Notes: generated by a model from the sequence alone, not told the origin. Numbered from the stretch's first letter, positions 9,353 through 18,250 are shown. The stretch is DNA of 64,000 nt from Pseudarthrobacter sp. NIBRBAC000502772 (GCF_006517235.1 NZ_CP041188.1:3968001-4032000); one strand, 5' to 3'. Translations and numbers: made by a program.

Positions 9353-10486
9353 ATGACTACAGCAGCTACCCCCTCCGTCGGCCTGGTCGGATGGCGCGGC
9401 ATGGTCGGCTCCGTCCTGATGCAGCGCATGCAGGACGAGGGCGACTTCGCCAACATCAACCCGGTGTTCTTCTCCACGTCAAACGCGGGAGGTGCCGCGC
9501 CGTCGATTGCCGGTGCTGCCGCCGGCAAGCTTGAGGACGCGTTCGACGTCGACACGCTGGCTAAGCTGCCCATTATTGTCACCGCCCAGGGCGGGGACTA
9601 CACCAAGCGCGTGCACACCGAGCTGCGTGGCCGCGGCTGGGACGGCCTCTGGATCGACGCCGCCTCCACGCTGCGCATGAACGACGACTCGATCATCGTG
9701 CTGGACCCGATCAACCGCGACGTCATCGACAAGGGCCTGGTCAACGGGACCAAGGACTTCATCGGCGGGAACTGCACCGTTTCCTGCATGCTCATGGGCC
9801 TCGGCGGGCTGTTCAAGAACGGCCTCGTCGAATGGGGCACGTCCATGACCTACCAGGCTGCCTCGGGCGGCGGCGCCCGGCACATGCGCGAACTGCTCAG
9901 CCAGTTCGGCACGCTCAACGCCGAAGTGAGCTCGGAACTGGACGACCCGGCGTCGGCCATCCTGGAAATTGACCGCAAGGTCCTGGCCCACCAGCGCTCC
10001 GACATCGACGCCACCCAGTTCGGCGTGCCCCTGGCCGGCTCCCTCATCCCGTGGATCGACGCGGACCTCGGCAACGGACAGTCCAAGGAAGAGTGGAAGG
10101 CCGGGGTTGAAACCAACAAGATCCTGGGCACCTCGGACGAAAACCGGATCATCATGGACGGCCTGTGCATCCGGATCGGCGCCATGCGCTCCCACTCCCA
10201 GGCGCTGACGCTCAAGCTCCGCGAGGACCTCTCCGTGGCCGAGATCGAGAAGCTCCTCGCCGAGGACAACGAGTGGGCCAAGGTCATCCCGAACACCAAG
10301 GAAGACTCCATGGCGGGCCTGACCCCCGTGGCCGCGTCCGGCACGCTGGACATCCCCGTGGGCCGCATCCGCAAGATGGAAATGGGCCCTGAGTACATCA
10401 GCGCCTTCACCGTTGGCGACCAGCTGCTCTGGGGCGCCGCCGAGCCGCTGCGCCGCATGCTCAACATCGCCACCGGGAACCTGTAA
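9353..10486 (+). CDS. asd: Aspartate-semialdehyde dehydrogenase
   Basis: A 377-residue enzyme that reduces aspartyl phosphate to aspartate semialdehyde for lysine/diaminopimelate, threonine and methionine synthesis. The NADP-binding [14 protein letters not shown] is at residues 9-22. The catalytic cysteine is Cys141 in [10 protein letters not shown], and the conserved histidine is in [11 protein letters not shown]. The sequence style ([21 protein letters not shown]) is that of the longer E. coli-type Asd, rather than the shorter form typical of Mycobacterium/Corynebacterium. Start and promoter fit a leaderless mRNA. It stands alone, upstream of a palindromic repeat. Confidence 0.93.
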   Translation: MTTAATPSVGLVGWRGMVGSVLMQRMQDEGDFANINPVFFSTSNAGGAAPSIAGAAAGKLEDAFDVDTLAKLPIIVTAQGGDYTKRVHTELRGRGWDGLWIDAASTLRMNDDSIIVLDPINRDVIDKGLVNGTKDFIGGNCTVSCMLMGLGGLFKNGLVEWGTSMTYQAASGGGARHMRELLSQFGTLNAEVSSELDDPASAILEIDRKVLAHQRSDIDATQFGVPLAGSLIPWIDADLGNGQSKEEWKAGVETNKILGTSDENRIIMDGLCIRIGAMRSHSQALTLKLREDLSVAEIEKLLAEDNEWAKVIPNTKEDSMAGLTPVAASGTLDIPVGRIRKMEMGPEYISAFTVGDQLLWGAAEPLRRMLNIATGNL

Positions 10487-10514
10487 CTCCCCGCGGTTCC
10501 CCGCCACTCGAACG

Positions 10515-10605
10515 GCCCTGCCCCGCAGGAACGGTGCTGCCCCGCACCGCTTTTGCGGGGCAGAGCCGTCTTTGCGTTCAGCACGCGTCCTTGCGTTCAG
10601 CACGC
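10515..10605. repeat. Composite palindromic repeat, copy 1
   Basis: A 49-base block (10515-10563) is identical to 11680-11728. Inside it the arm CTGCCCCGCA occurs twice and its complement TGCGGGGCAG once, so alternative hairpins can form (10519-10528 or 10537-10546 with 10554-10563). A tandem pair of TTGCGTTCAGCACGC with a 19-base period follows (10572-10586 and 10591-10605). The second copy has the same architecture with a different tandem sequence. The element sits after asd and runs into the 3' end of the converging gene at 10597. Confidence 0.8.
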
Positions 10606-11574
10606 CAAGCCTGACGCACGCAAGATCCTGGACCGATCCATCATGGCCAAAAGCCGGCGCCGCACTTCTGCCGGATACGCCAAGTGCTTCCACTCAAGTC
10701 GAAGGACCAGCCAGCCTTCTTCGATCAGTGCGTTCTCCCGGCGACGCTCTGCGAGCAGCACCTCCTCCGTGGGCCTGTGGTCGGTGTATTTGCCGCTGCC
10801 ATCAAACTCAATCACTATGCGGGTCATCGGATCCGCGAAGTCTGCCCTGAATTGTCCACTTGGCGTCTGAATCTCGAACTGCGGAATGAACATGTGCAGA
10901 TCGAATGATCGCAGCAGCAGCCTGGTCCGGGTCTCCCCCACTGATTCCGACCGCCCATCCAGGGCCGCCAACAGATCCAGCGCCCGCCGGTTCCCGCGTT
11001 TGACGGGTCCCACGTCCAGAAGTTGCCGCATGCTGTCGATCCCGGCTCCCTTGCGCAGCGCGTGGTCGCCGATCACGGCTGCCTGCTCCAGTGGCAGGAT
11101 ACGGGCGCAGTCCAGGACGGTCCGTTCAATGCCGGTAGCCAGAATCTCTTTGCCATCCATGCTCCACCGTGTTGTCACGTCTACGGGTTGCAGGTCCATC
11201 CGGTGGGTGCGGACGTCCGTGCCGGCACTTTTCGTCGAGTTGGCGTAGGCCGTGGTGACGTGGATCATGGGCCCGGCATCCCAGACGTGACACTCATGCA
11301 GTCTGGCGGCACTGATATGGCTGTAGCGGCAGGCCCCGCCGGTGGACAGGAAGTGCGCCTGGATCCGCAGGGCGTCCCTGGTCCACGGCTCCGCTCCCTT
11401 CCAGTCAGCGTTCCGGACGTAAGCTCCGCGTCGAAGGCGCAGGATGGTTCCGGCGCGGACTGCCGCGGTCAGGACCCGCTCGTCCAGCCCTGCCGCGTCC
11501 AACTGTTGCGTGGAGGCAACGGGGAAGGCTGGCCAGCGCCCATCCAGGAGCACACGGACTTTGTCGCCATTCAT
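10597..11574 (-). CDS. AbiEi-like winged helix with DUF559/Vsr-like nuclease domain
   Basis: A 325-residue protein of a type common in actinobacteria. The N terminus has an AbiEi-antitoxin-like winged helix (LDERVLTAAVRAGTILRLRR-GAYV). The C terminus has a DUF559/Vsr-type PD-(D/E)xK fold: a conserved Glu in SVGETRTRLLLRSF, then FRADFADP, VIEFDGSGKY and E/K-R residues in LLAERRRENALIEEGWLVLRL. No cognate AbiEii toxin lies next to it, so it may not be an antitoxin; its function is unknown. ATG 11574 is chosen; GTG 11595 is also possible. It is flanked by the two copies of the same palindromic repeat, which may reflect insertion or duplication. Confidence 0.7.
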   Translation of the reverse strand: MNGDKVRVLLDGRWPAFPVASTQQLDAAGLDERVLTAAVRAGTILRLRRGAYVRNADWKGAEPWTRDALRIQAHFLSTGGACRYSHISAARLHECHVWDAGPMIHVTTAYANSTKSAGTDVRTHRMDLQPVDVTTRWSMDGKEILATGIERTVLDCARILPLEQAAVIGDHALRKGAGIDSMRQLLDVGPVKRGNRRALDLLAALDGRSESVGETRTRLLLRSFDLHMFIPQFEIQTPSGQFRADFADPMTRIVIEFDGSGKYTDHRPTEEVLLAERRRENALIEEGWLVLRLEWKHLAYPAEVRRRLLAMMDRSRILRASGLAC

Positions 11575-11679
11575 GGTCCAAGGTTCTCGGACCACGGCTG
11601 GCCCCGGTAGAGCGCGGGCACATTATGTGGACAACCCCCGCAGAAATACACGCATCCGCTTCTTCCGGCATCATTCGCT

Positions 11680-11764
11680 GCCCTGCCCCGCAGGAACGGT
11701 GCTGCCCCGCACCGCTTTTGCGGGGCAGGGCCGCTCGTGTTCGGCAGCACCGCTCGTGTTCGGC
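11680..11764. repeat. Composite palindromic repeat, copy 2
   Basis: Bases 11680-11728 repeat 10515-10563 exactly and in the same orientation. They are followed by CCGCTCGTGTTCGGC twice with a 19-base period (11731-11745 and 11750-11764). GGCAGCACC between these can also pair with GGTGCTGCC inside the first block. The element lies between the start of the DUF559-like gene and the stop of the HTH_42 gene. Confidence 0.8.
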
Positions 11765-11786
11765 GGGGCGGCGAATGGGGCCTGGC

Positions 11787-12884
11787 TTAGCTGTCCAGGA
11801 ATGCGAGGTACTGTACGGCGGCCTTGCTGAACACGGCCTGCGCAGCGGGTCCAAGTGGCTTGGCGTCGTCAAACAGTTCAGGCACGACGGCGGCGCTGCG
11901 GCTGGTGCCGGCCCGCGCCCATGTGCCGATCACCTCGCCCCCTGCCACGACGGTCTTCTTGAACACTCCGTTGCCGCCCGGGACGATCTTGTTGGCGTGC
12001 TCAGGGGCCAGCACAAGGCTCCGGTCCATGTAGCCCAGCACAAACTCGTCGAAGCCCGGCAAGAGGAGGACGGACCGCTGGCCGGGCACACCGCCGTCGA
12101 GCATTGATGCAGTCTCCGGTGACATCCAATAGTGGACGCCCCCGAATTCCAGCTCCACGAGCTGCCCGCTGACCAGCTCAAAGGCCGCCCGCACGTCGGT
12201 CAGGGGAATCTGCGTCCACCAGGCGAAGTCGCGGACGGTGGCAGGGCCGTGGCTGCGGAAGTAGCGCAACATGAACTCGGCGATCGCTTCCTGCCGCTCA
12301 AGCCCGCGCGACACCGGAATCCAGTCATCGAACGCCACCAGCAGCTGCTGGTTCCCGGCCAATGGGCCTTGAACCAGCCAGGCGTGCCGGCACAGCGTCC
12401 CCAGGAGGTGGATCCCCCGCTGGCCGGAGGTGGGCTGCCCGGCTGCCTCAAACACCTCGAAGAGTTCGGTGCGGCTCACGGGACCGCCGGCCGCAATCCG
12501 CTCCAAGGCAACGTCGCGGCACTTCTCGATGTCCGCCCAGGTGATGTCCAGTTCCCGGTGCCGGCCGGCAATGATGCGGCTAAGACGCTCGGTGGTGAGG
12601 TCCAGCATCCAGCGCAGATCCTCCGGAGCCACCAGGTGCAGGGTGCCGCGCATCGGCCAGGACCGGACCACCCTTCCGCTGTCCAGCGCGTCGCGCACGT
12701 CAGTCAACCCTGCGCCCGGAACGCGGACGCCGATGGCCCAGAGCGCGGCCTGCAGGTCCTGAGCCTGCGTGGCCGTCATCCAGCGGACCGCGGCCTCTAC
12801 GGAGCCGAGTCCGGTACCGAGCAGTCCTTGAGAGGCAAGGCGTAACCTGCCCAGCACCTTGGGGCTTACGCGGTTCACTGCCAT
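11787..12884 (-). CDS. HTH_42 (AlkZ/YcaQ-like) winged-helix protein
   Basis: A 365-residue protein of the HTH_42 superfamily. The family holds DNA glycosylases such as AlkZ, which unhooks interstrand crosslinks, and YcaQ/AlkX. The family's N-terminal motif is present as ATQAQDLQAALWAIG (about residues 32-46) with the Q-x-Q arrangement used by AlkZ; WPMRGTLHLV and a C-terminal LLPGFDEFVLGYMDRS are also typical. The ATG at 12884 is chosen because the longer upstream reading overlaps the divergent gene. A role in repair of alkylated or crosslinked DNA is likely by family but not proven. It is divergent from the gene at 12922 across only 37 bases. Confidence 0.7.
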   Translation of the reverse strand: MAVNRVSPKVLGRLRLASQGLLGTGLGSVEAAVRWMTATQAQDLQAALWAIGVRVPGAGLTDVRDALDSGRVVRSWPMRGTLHLVAPEDLRWMLDLTTERLSRIIAGRHRELDITWADIEKCRDVALERIAAGGPVSRTELFEVFEAAGQPTSGQRGIHLLGTLCRHAWLVQGPLAGNQQLLVAFDDWIPVSRGLERQEAIAEFMLRYFRSHGPATVRDFAWWTQIPLTDVRAAFELVSGQLVELEFGGVHYWMSPETASMLDGGVPGQRSVLLLPGFDEFVLGYMDRSLVLAPEHANKIVPGGNGVFKKTVVAGGEVIGTWARAGTSRSAAVVPELFDDAKPLGPAAQAVFSKAAVQYLAFLDS

Positions 12885-12921
12885 GTCCTCATCGTAGGAC
12901 CTGGCCCGATAGGGTGTAAGC

Positions 12922-13431
12922 ATGACTTTGGGGAGTTTGTGGCAATTGTTCGCGCGCGGAACACAGGCATGGCTGGTGGCAGGGACCGTATCGGTCCTGG
13001 CCGGCGTGGCCATCGGGCTGGCCCCGGCCATTGGTTTCCAGCCCCAGGGATTCCCGGGAGGCGGCGGCGAGGCACCCCTGGAACTCCTCTTGCCTTCCCT
13101 GTTCCTGTCGCTCGGCGGAGGGTACGCCGTGCTTTTTCCCGGTATCCGGGTGGGCCGCGGCAAGGTCCGCATCGTCCGTGACTGGAAGCTCTATCCCGTC
13201 AGCGGCCGGCTGCTCTGGTTCCTCGCCCAGGCCACCGCCGTGATCGGTTTGGTGGTTTGCATTCTTGCCGCCGCGACCCACCCGGCGGCTCCGGGCCTTA
13301 TGGTCTGGCTGTTTATGGGGCCATATTTGGCGCTGACCGGCTGGGCCGCCGCCCTGCTGGGCATGGCCACGAACGTCCGGCTGATCGGCGCCGTTGACGG
13401 GCACCTGGCGCCGGTCACGCAAGCAGGCTGA
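12922..13431 (+). CDS. Four-helix membrane protein of unknown function
   Basis: A 169-residue protein with about four membrane helices (residues ~15-40, 53-72, 90-112, 122-145) and a short basic loop in the middle. I do not recognise the family. There is no SD; a -10-like TAGGGT lies about 6 bases before the ATG, suggesting a leaderless mRNA. The promoter region is shared with the divergent HTH_42 gene. Downstream it converges with murB, 20 bases apart. Confidence 0.6.
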   Translation: MTLGSLWQLFARGTQAWLVAGTVSVLAGVAIGLAPAIGFQPQGFPGGGGEAPLELLLPSLFLSLGGGYAVLFPGIRVGRGKVRIVRDWKLYPVSGRLLWFLAQATAVIGLVVCILAAATHPAAPGLMVWLFMGPYLALTGWAAALLGMATNVRLIGAVDGHLAPVTQAG

Positions 13432-13451
13432 TGCGTTCGACGAGCTGAACG

Positions 13452-14519
13452 CTAGAGCGTCAGGCCGATGAGCAACGGTTCCGGGTGCAGTTCAATGCCA
13501 AAGCGTTCGACGACGCCGGCGCGCACCTCGCGCGCGATCGCCAGCATGTCCTTGGCGCTGGCGGAGCCGCGGTTGGTAATGGCCAGCGTGTGCTTCGTAG
13601 ACAGTGACGCCCGCCCGCCGGAGGCGCTGGCCTCCTCCAGGCCGTAGCCCTTGCCGAACCCTGCCTGGTCGATCAGCCACGCGGCGGACAGCTTCACCAG
13701 CCCGTCCGCCCCGGCGGGGTACTTCGGTGCGGACTCCGGCAGCGTTGCCGCCACGTCCACGGGGACTATGGGGTTGGTGAAGAAGGAGCCGGTGGAATAG
13801 GTGTCCCGGTCGGCCGGGTCCAGCACCATGCCTTTGGATGCCCGCAGCCTCAGGACTTCCCGGCGCACATCGTTGGAGTACGCACGCTTGCCTGCCTCGA
13901 CGCCCAGTGAGCGGGCCAGTTCGGCGTAGCGGATGGGCGCGCTCATCCGGCCCAGCGGGAGCTGGAATTCCACGGTCAGCACCACGTAGCGGGGTGAGCC
14001 CTGGACCGTGGTCTGTTTCAGGATGGAATCGCGGTAGCCGAACTTCAGCTCGGAGTTGGTGAATGTCTGGACCGCGTTCCGGGTCCGGTCCCAGGTGCGG
14101 ACAGCCGCGATGGTCTGGGAGACGTCAGAGCCGTAGGCCCCGACGTTCTGCACGGGCGTGGCGCCGGTGGCCCCCGGGATGCCTGAGAGTGCTTCGATGC
14201 CGGACCACGCATGCAGCACGGCGTGTTCCACGAGAGCATCCCAGTTGTGGCCGGCCTGGACCACTACCGCCACGCCGCCGCAGGAGTCCTCGGCGTTGAC
14301 CGTGAACCCTTCCGAGGCGATCCTGATCACCGTACCGGGGAACCCGTCGTCGGAAATCAGGAGGTTGGAGCCGCCGCCGATGATGAGGACCTGCTCCCCC
14401 GCGGCGTCAGCTGTGCGGACGGCGTCGATGATCTCCGCCTCGGTGCTGGCCTCAATGTACTTGCCGGCGGGGCCCCCGACGGCGGCCGTGGTCAGGGCAG
14501 AAAGCAGGATGGAAGTCAC
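13452..14519 (-). CDS. murB: UDP-N-acetylenolpyruvoylglucosamine reductase
   Basis: A 355-residue MurB, the flavoenzyme that completes UDP-MurNAc synthesis for peptidoglycan. The FAD-binding signature is at residues ~46-57 (LIIGGGSNLLIS). Other landmarks are LSGIPGATGATPVQNVGAYG, FGYRDSILK, and the catalytic serine in STGSFFTNPI. Length and motif order are normal for the type without large loop insertions. The start has a -10-like GATAGGT at leaderless distance (minus strand, about 14530). It lies beside a HadA/HadB-like pair, a grouping seen in related actinobacteria. Confidence 0.93.
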   Translation of the reverse strand: MTSILLSALTTAAVGGPAGKYIEASTEAEIIDAVRTADAAGEQVLIIGGGSNLLISDDGFPGTVIRIASEGFTVNAEDSCGGVAVVVQAGHNWDALVEHAVLHAWSGIEALSGIPGATGATPVQNVGAYGSDVSQTIAAVRTWDRTRNAVQTFTNSELKFGYRDSILKQTTVQGSPRYVVLTVEFQLPLGRMSAPIRYAELARSLGVEAGKRAYSNDVRREVLRLRASKGMVLDPADRDTYSTGSFFTNPIVPVDVAATLPESAPKYPAGADGLVKLSAAWLIDQAGFGKGYGLEEASASGGRASLSTKHTLAITNRGSASAKDMLAIAREVRAGVVERFGIELHPEPLLIGLTL

Positions 14520-14545
14520 CTATCCACCCTAACTTAGGGAGAAGG

Positions 14546-15820
14546 CTAGGTAACTTTCCGGGCCACCGGTGAGAGCAGGAAGGTGGCCACCAGCATGACC
14601 ATCACGGCCAGCAGCGAGTGAAGGATGCCCACGTGTTCAGCCAGCAGGCCCAGCAGCGGCGGCCCGCATAGGAAGGCGCCGTAGCCGATGGTGGAGACCA
14701 CCGAGACGCGGGCCGCAGCCTTGGCGGGATCATCCGCGGCGGCGGACATGCCCACCGGGAACCCCAGCGAGGCGCCGAGTCCCCAGATGGCCAGGGCCAC
14801 AAAGGCGAGCCAGGGAACGGGGGCAAACACAAACAGTCCGAGTCCGAACACTGCCAGCGCGGCGCACCAGCGCATCACGGGAACGCGGCCGAAACGGTCC
14901 AGGACCACAGTGCCGGCGAACCGTCCGATGGTCATGAAGGTCACGAAGAGCCCGTAGCCGGCGGCTCCGGCGGCGTCGGTCTGGCCGTGCCCGTCGGCGA
15001 GGGCCAGTGCCACCCAGTCCCCTGCCGCACCTTCGGCCAAGGCAAGCCCCAGGACCATGACTCCGAGAAGCAGGGTGCGCCGGTCGCGCCAGGCCTCCGC
15101 GATCTTCCGCTTGTTGTCCAGCGGGGCGCCGGAAGCGTCAGCCGACGCCCCGGCGGTGACAATGGGGATCGGGCCCGTGAACGGGTCCTCGAAGTTGTCC
15201 GGGACATACTTCCGTTCCCCCGCGACCGGGGTGACATCCGCACGGAACCAGGCTGCCGCCGTCGTCACCGAGACGGCAACCACAACGCCGGCCGCCGCCA
15301 GGTGCCAAAACACCGGGACGGAAGCGGCTGCGGCCCACGCCCCAAGGCCTGCACCTGCCACGGTGCCGAGGCTGAATGCGCCGTGGAGCCGTGGCATGAT
15401 GTGCCGGCCCACCGCGCGTTCCACCGAGGCGCCCTCGACGTTGGCGGCCGTACTCCAGCTGGCGGAGCCGAGCCCGATGACGGCAAGTCCCACGGCCACC
15501 GCGACCGGCGTGGCCAGCACCGACGTTCCGAATCCGGTGATGGCCATGCCGCAGGCCACCATGATGGCGCCCGTGCGGATGGTCCGTTTGGAGCCCAGAC
15601 GGAGCACGATCAGCCCCGATGCGGACACCGAGACGAACGATCCCAAGGTCATGCACAGCAACAGCAAACCGACCGTGCCGGGCGTCAGGTCCAGCCCGTC
15701 GCGGATTGCCGGAAGCCGGGAAACCCAGGACGCGAAGGCCAGCCCGCTGCCGGCATAGGCAACCACTACGGCATTGCGCCAGGCAGTGACCTCGGCAGCG
15801 GCAGTTTTGTTGACGGTCAA
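14546..15820 (-). CDS. MFS transporter
   Basis: A 424-residue major facilitator with 12 predicted membrane helices and a long central loop (about residues 180-230). It resembles the group with SRLPAIRDGLDLTPGTVGLLLL in the first helix-loop, annotated only as general MFS or fucose-permease-like. The substrate cannot be predicted. The start is a TTG at 15820, four bases after the stop of the upstream hadB-like gene, so it is probably co-transcribed with the MaoC pair (hadA-hadB-MFS, all minus). Confidence 0.75.
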   Translation of the reverse strand: MTVNKTAAAEVTAWRNAVVVAYAGSGLAFASWVSRLPAIRDGLDLTPGTVGLLLLCMTLGSFVSVSASGLIVLRLGSKRTIRTGAIMVACGMAITGFGTSVLATPVAVAVGLAVIGLGSASWSTAANVEGASVERAVGRHIMPRLHGAFSLGTVAGAGLGAWAAAASVPVFWHLAAAGVVVAVSVTTAAAWFRADVTPVAGERKYVPDNFEDPFTGPIPIVTAGASADASGAPLDNKRKIAEAWRDRRTLLLGVMVLGLALAEGAAGDWVALALADGHGQTDAAGAAGYGLFVTFMTIGRFAGTVVLDRFGRVPVMRWCAALAVFGLGLFVFAPVPWLAFVALAIWGLGASLGFPVGMSAAADDPAKAAARVSVVSTIGYGAFLCGPPLLGLLAEHVGILHSLLAVMVMLVATFLLSPVARKVT

Positions 15821-15824
15821 AGGA

Positions 15825-16262
15825 TCATGACAGCCTGACGACGGCCTGGGCCTTCATCAGCACTTTCTGGCCGGCAGCGACCACGGTGAGGTCAATGCGG
15901 GCGGCGCCCGCATCGGCGTCGAGCTTTCCAATGGCGCCGCTGACCTCGATGGTGGCCCCGGCGTCCATGGTTCCGGTGGTGTCCGTAACCAGGACCGGCT
16001 TGGTGAAGCGGGTCTGGAAGTCGACGACGGCGGCGGGGTCGCCTGCCCAGTCGGTCACCAGCTGAACGGCGGCACCCATGGTGAACATGCCGTGGGCAAT
16101 GACGCCGGGCAGTTCCACGCCGGTGGCGAAGGCTTCGTTCCAGTGGATGGGGTTGAAGTCGCCGGAGGCGCCAGCGTACTTGACCAGGTCGGTCCGGGTG
16201 ACCTCGATGGTGCGGCTGCCGATGTCCTGGCCGGCGCTGAGTTCGTGGAAGCTGGGGCTCAT
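15825..16262 (-). CDS. HadB-like MaoC (R)-specific dehydratase
   Basis: A 145-residue hot-dog-fold protein. The hydratase-2 motif with catalytic Asp and His is present as ASGDFNPIHWNEAFA (about residues 31-45), followed by PGVIAHGMFTMGAA. This is the catalytic partner in HadAB-type 3-hydroxyacyl-ACP dehydratases. The start is two bases after the stop of the HadA-like gene, so the two subunits are expressed together. The natural substrate is not evident; a fatty acid chain intermediate is likely by family. Confidence 0.85.
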   Translation of the reverse strand: MSPSFHELSAGQDIGSRTIEVTRTDLVKYAGASGDFNPIHWNEAFATGVELPGVIAHGMFTMGAAVQLVTDWAGDPAAVVDFQTRFTKPVLVTDTTGTMDAGATIEVSGAIGKLDADAGAARIDLTVVAAGQKVLMKAQAVVRLS

Positions 16263-16264
16263 GG

Positions 16265-16732
16265 TTATTGTCCCTCTCCGCGGACGAGGATGGATGAGGT
16301 GGTGGTGGCGACTGCCTCGCGCGACCCGTTGCCACCGTCGGTCAGGGCAAAAATTTCCTGGCGGGTGGTGATCATGGCCCCGCCGCCCATGGCACGGACA
16401 CCGTCAACGTGCAGTTCGGCAACCAGGCGGTCGCCGGCAAAGATGGGGCGGTGGTGGATGAAGCGCTGATCGGCGTGGACCACGCGGGAGAAGTCGATGC
16501 CGGCGTCCGGATCCTCGATCAGCTGGGCATCGGCGCGCTGGGCGATGATGATGGCGAAGGTGGGTGGTGCCACCAAATCCTTGTGTCCCAGGGCCTTGGC
16601 GGCCTCGACGTCGAAGTGGGCTGGGTGCGTGGCCTTGACCGCGCGGGCGAACTCGCGGATCTTCTCGCGGCCGACGTCGTAAACCTCTGCGGCAGGGTAG
16701 CTGCGGCCCTGCAGGTCCGGATTGATAGTCAT
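16265..16732 (-). CDS. HadA-like MaoC dehydratase subunit
   Basis: A 155-residue protein of the FAS1_DH/MaoC N-terminal type (YDVGREKIREFARAVKATHP near the N terminus, VVHADQRFIHHRPIFAGDRL in the middle). It lacks the D-x4-H catalytic motif that the HadB-like neighbour carries, as expected for the non-catalytic HadA-type subunit. GATAGGCTTGAGGCC directly precedes the ATG, giving a -10 at leaderless distance. First gene of the hadA-hadB-MFS operon. Confidence 0.82.
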   Translation of the reverse strand: MTINPDLQGRSYPAAEVYDVGREKIREFARAVKATHPAHFDVEAAKALGHKDLVAPPTFAIIIAQRADAQLIEDPDAGIDFSRVVHADQRFIHHRPIFAGDRLVAELHVDGVRAMGGGAMITTRQEIFALTDGGNGSREAVATTTSSILVRGEGQ

Positions 16733-16776
16733 GGCCTCAAGCCTATCGGTCTGCCCCGGGACACCCGGAATTCCGG

Positions 16777-17001
16777 CTACTTGCGGAGGTTCCTCCGGAT
16801 GGTCTGGCCACGCACCACAATCCCGGCGATGTGCAGCAGGAGGCCTAGCCCAATCAGTGGCAGTGACGCAGTGGCGAGGCCCTGGTTTCCGGACGTGTTG
16901 CCGATCAGGTTCAGGATGATGCCGACGCCGATGAGGCCCATGGCGCCGAAGACCAGGACTTTGTACGAGGTGGGCGCTGACTCCCAGAATTCTTTGAGCA
17001 C
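16777..17001 (-). CDS. Small two-helix membrane protein
   Basis: A 74-residue protein with two membrane helices (about residues 15-35 and 45-63) and a basic tail (RGQTIRRNLRK). It may belong to the DUF3188 group of short actinobacterial membrane proteins, but I am not certain. No SD is clear. It lies between hadA (43 bases away) and a broken small gene. Function unknown. Confidence 0.6.
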   Translation of the reverse strand: MLKEFWESAPTSYKVLVFGAMGLIGVGIILNLIGNTSGNQGLATASLPLIGLGLLLHIAGIVVRGQTIRRNLRK

Positions 17002-17010
17002 CGTGACAGT

Positions 17011-17270
17011 CTACCGAGCACGTTCAGAACAGCGATTCCTGCACGGCCGGGACTGTGCCCACCTTGCGGCGCCGTCGGCGAACATGGCCACGTAGAGCCG
17101 TGATCGGCCACCGCAAAACCGAGCCTGGCGCCCGCCCCGAGGCTGACCTCCCGGAGATCCCCGGACGGTGACTGGAGGCGCAGAGCCGGGCTGCCGCCGT
17201 CGTGCCTTACCGTCTGCGCCGGGGCGCCATCCCAAAAGACCCCGTGAACCAGATAGCGGGTATCGGTCAC
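17011..17270 (-). pseudogene. Small gene after citE, apparently frameshifted
   Basis: A GTG at 17270 with a good SD (TGGAGACCCC) starts MTDTRYLVHGVFWDG and runs to about GFAVADHG near 17100. There the same frame degrades into STWPCSPTAPQGG. In the neighbouring frame the sequence continues naturally as LYVAMFADGAARWAQSR and ends at TAG 17011-17013. One missing base around 17094-17100 would join them into a protein of about 86 residues. It starts 32 bases after the CitE-like gene, so it belongs to that operon. I do not recognise the family. Confidence 0.5.
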
Positions 17271-17302
17271 GGGGTCTCCAGTGCTTGGGTGTACGGGTGG
17301 CG

Positions 17303-18166
17303 TTACAGCGCGGGCTGCACGCCGAACGCTACCGCGAGCTTCATGATCTTTTCGGCGCGGCCCAGGCGGGGCAGGTCCGAGCCGTCACGGATGACGCGGC
17401 CGTTGGCCTCGAAGTCGGACATAAAGTCCGTGGCCCAGGCGACGTCCGACGGGGTGGGGCTGATGACCTCGTTGATGACGTTCGTCTGGTCGATGGCCAG
17501 GCACAGCTTGCCGGTCATGCCCATCATCACGGTGATGCCGGTCTGCTCGCGCAGGATGGGGTGGTTGGTGCCGACGGTGGGGCCGTCAATGGGGCCGGGC
17601 AGGTTGCCGACGCGGCTGGCAACCACCAGTTTCGCGCGCGGATAGGCCATGGCCTCGGGAGTGGCCGCCATGCCGGTGTCGCGGCGGAAGTCGCCGGAGC
17701 CGAACGCCAGGCGGAAAGCACCCTGGGCCTTGGCGATGTTGTTGGCTTCCTCGATGCCCAGAGCGGATTCCACGAGCGGGATGACGGGCGTCTTGCCGTC
17801 CATCCGGTGGAAACTTTCGGTCACCTGGTCAGCTGATTCGGTCTTGGCGAGCATCACGCCGAGCAGCCCGGGAGTACCGCGCAGCCCTGCAAGGTCATCG
17901 GCCCAGAACGGGCTGGTGGCATCGTTGATGCGGACCCAGGCCTGGCCGCCGCCGCTGAGCCACTCAATCACGTGTCCGCGCGCCTCGTCCTTTTGCGACG
18001 GGTCCACGGCGTCCTCGATGTCCAGGATGATCGAGTCAGCGCGCGAAACAGCCGACTGGTCAAACAGGTCGGTTTTCATGGCGTTGACCAAAAGCCATGA
18101 ACGGGCGATTTCTGCTGGGATGTTGCGCTTGGCGCGTAATGTCTCGGTGGCGGTGGGTGACGTCAT
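17303..18166 (-). CDS. HpcH/HpaI aldolase family protein, CitE-like
   Basis: A 287-residue TIM-barrel protein of the CitE/HpcH type that cleaves or forms C-C bonds of acyl-CoA thioesters such as citramalyl-CoA or malyl-CoA. Typical parts are RSWLLVNAM near the N terminus, the metal-site DSIILDIEDAVDP (residues ~45-57), RINDATSPFWADDL, and VIPLVESALGI with its metal-binding Glu. No citrate lyase alpha or acyl-carrier subunits are nearby, so true citrate lyase is unlikely. The ATG follows TACGGTAGTAGC, a leaderless-type promoter end. Confidence 0.8.
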   Translation of the reverse strand: MTSPTATETLRAKRNIPAEIARSWLLVNAMKTDLFDQSAVSRADSIILDIEDAVDPSQKDEARGHVIEWLSGGGQAWVRINDATSPFWADDLAGLRGTPGLLGVMLAKTESADQVTESFHRMDGKTPVIPLVESALGIEEANNIAKAQGAFRLAFGSGDFRRDTGMAATPEAMAYPRAKLVVASRVGNLPGPIDGPTVGTNHPILREQTGITVMMGMTGKLCLAIDQTNVINEVISPTPSDVAWATDFMSDFEANGRVIRDGSDLPRLGRAEKIMKLAVAFGVQPAL

Positions 18167-18250
18167 GCTACTACCGTATCTGCCCGGGCACCGCCAGCGC
18201 TAAGCCATGGCGCCGGACGTGCCGAACAATACAGATACGACCGGCCGGCG

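Noticed and set aside
10597..11574. Antitoxin of a type IV toxin-antitoxin pair
   Set aside because: The AbiEi-like helix is present, but there is no AbiEii-type toxin next to it and the C terminus is nuclease-like.
17303..18166. Citrate lyase beta subunit
   Set aside because: No alpha, gamma or accessory citrate lyase genes nearby; the stand-alone CitE-like form acts on other acyl-CoA esters.
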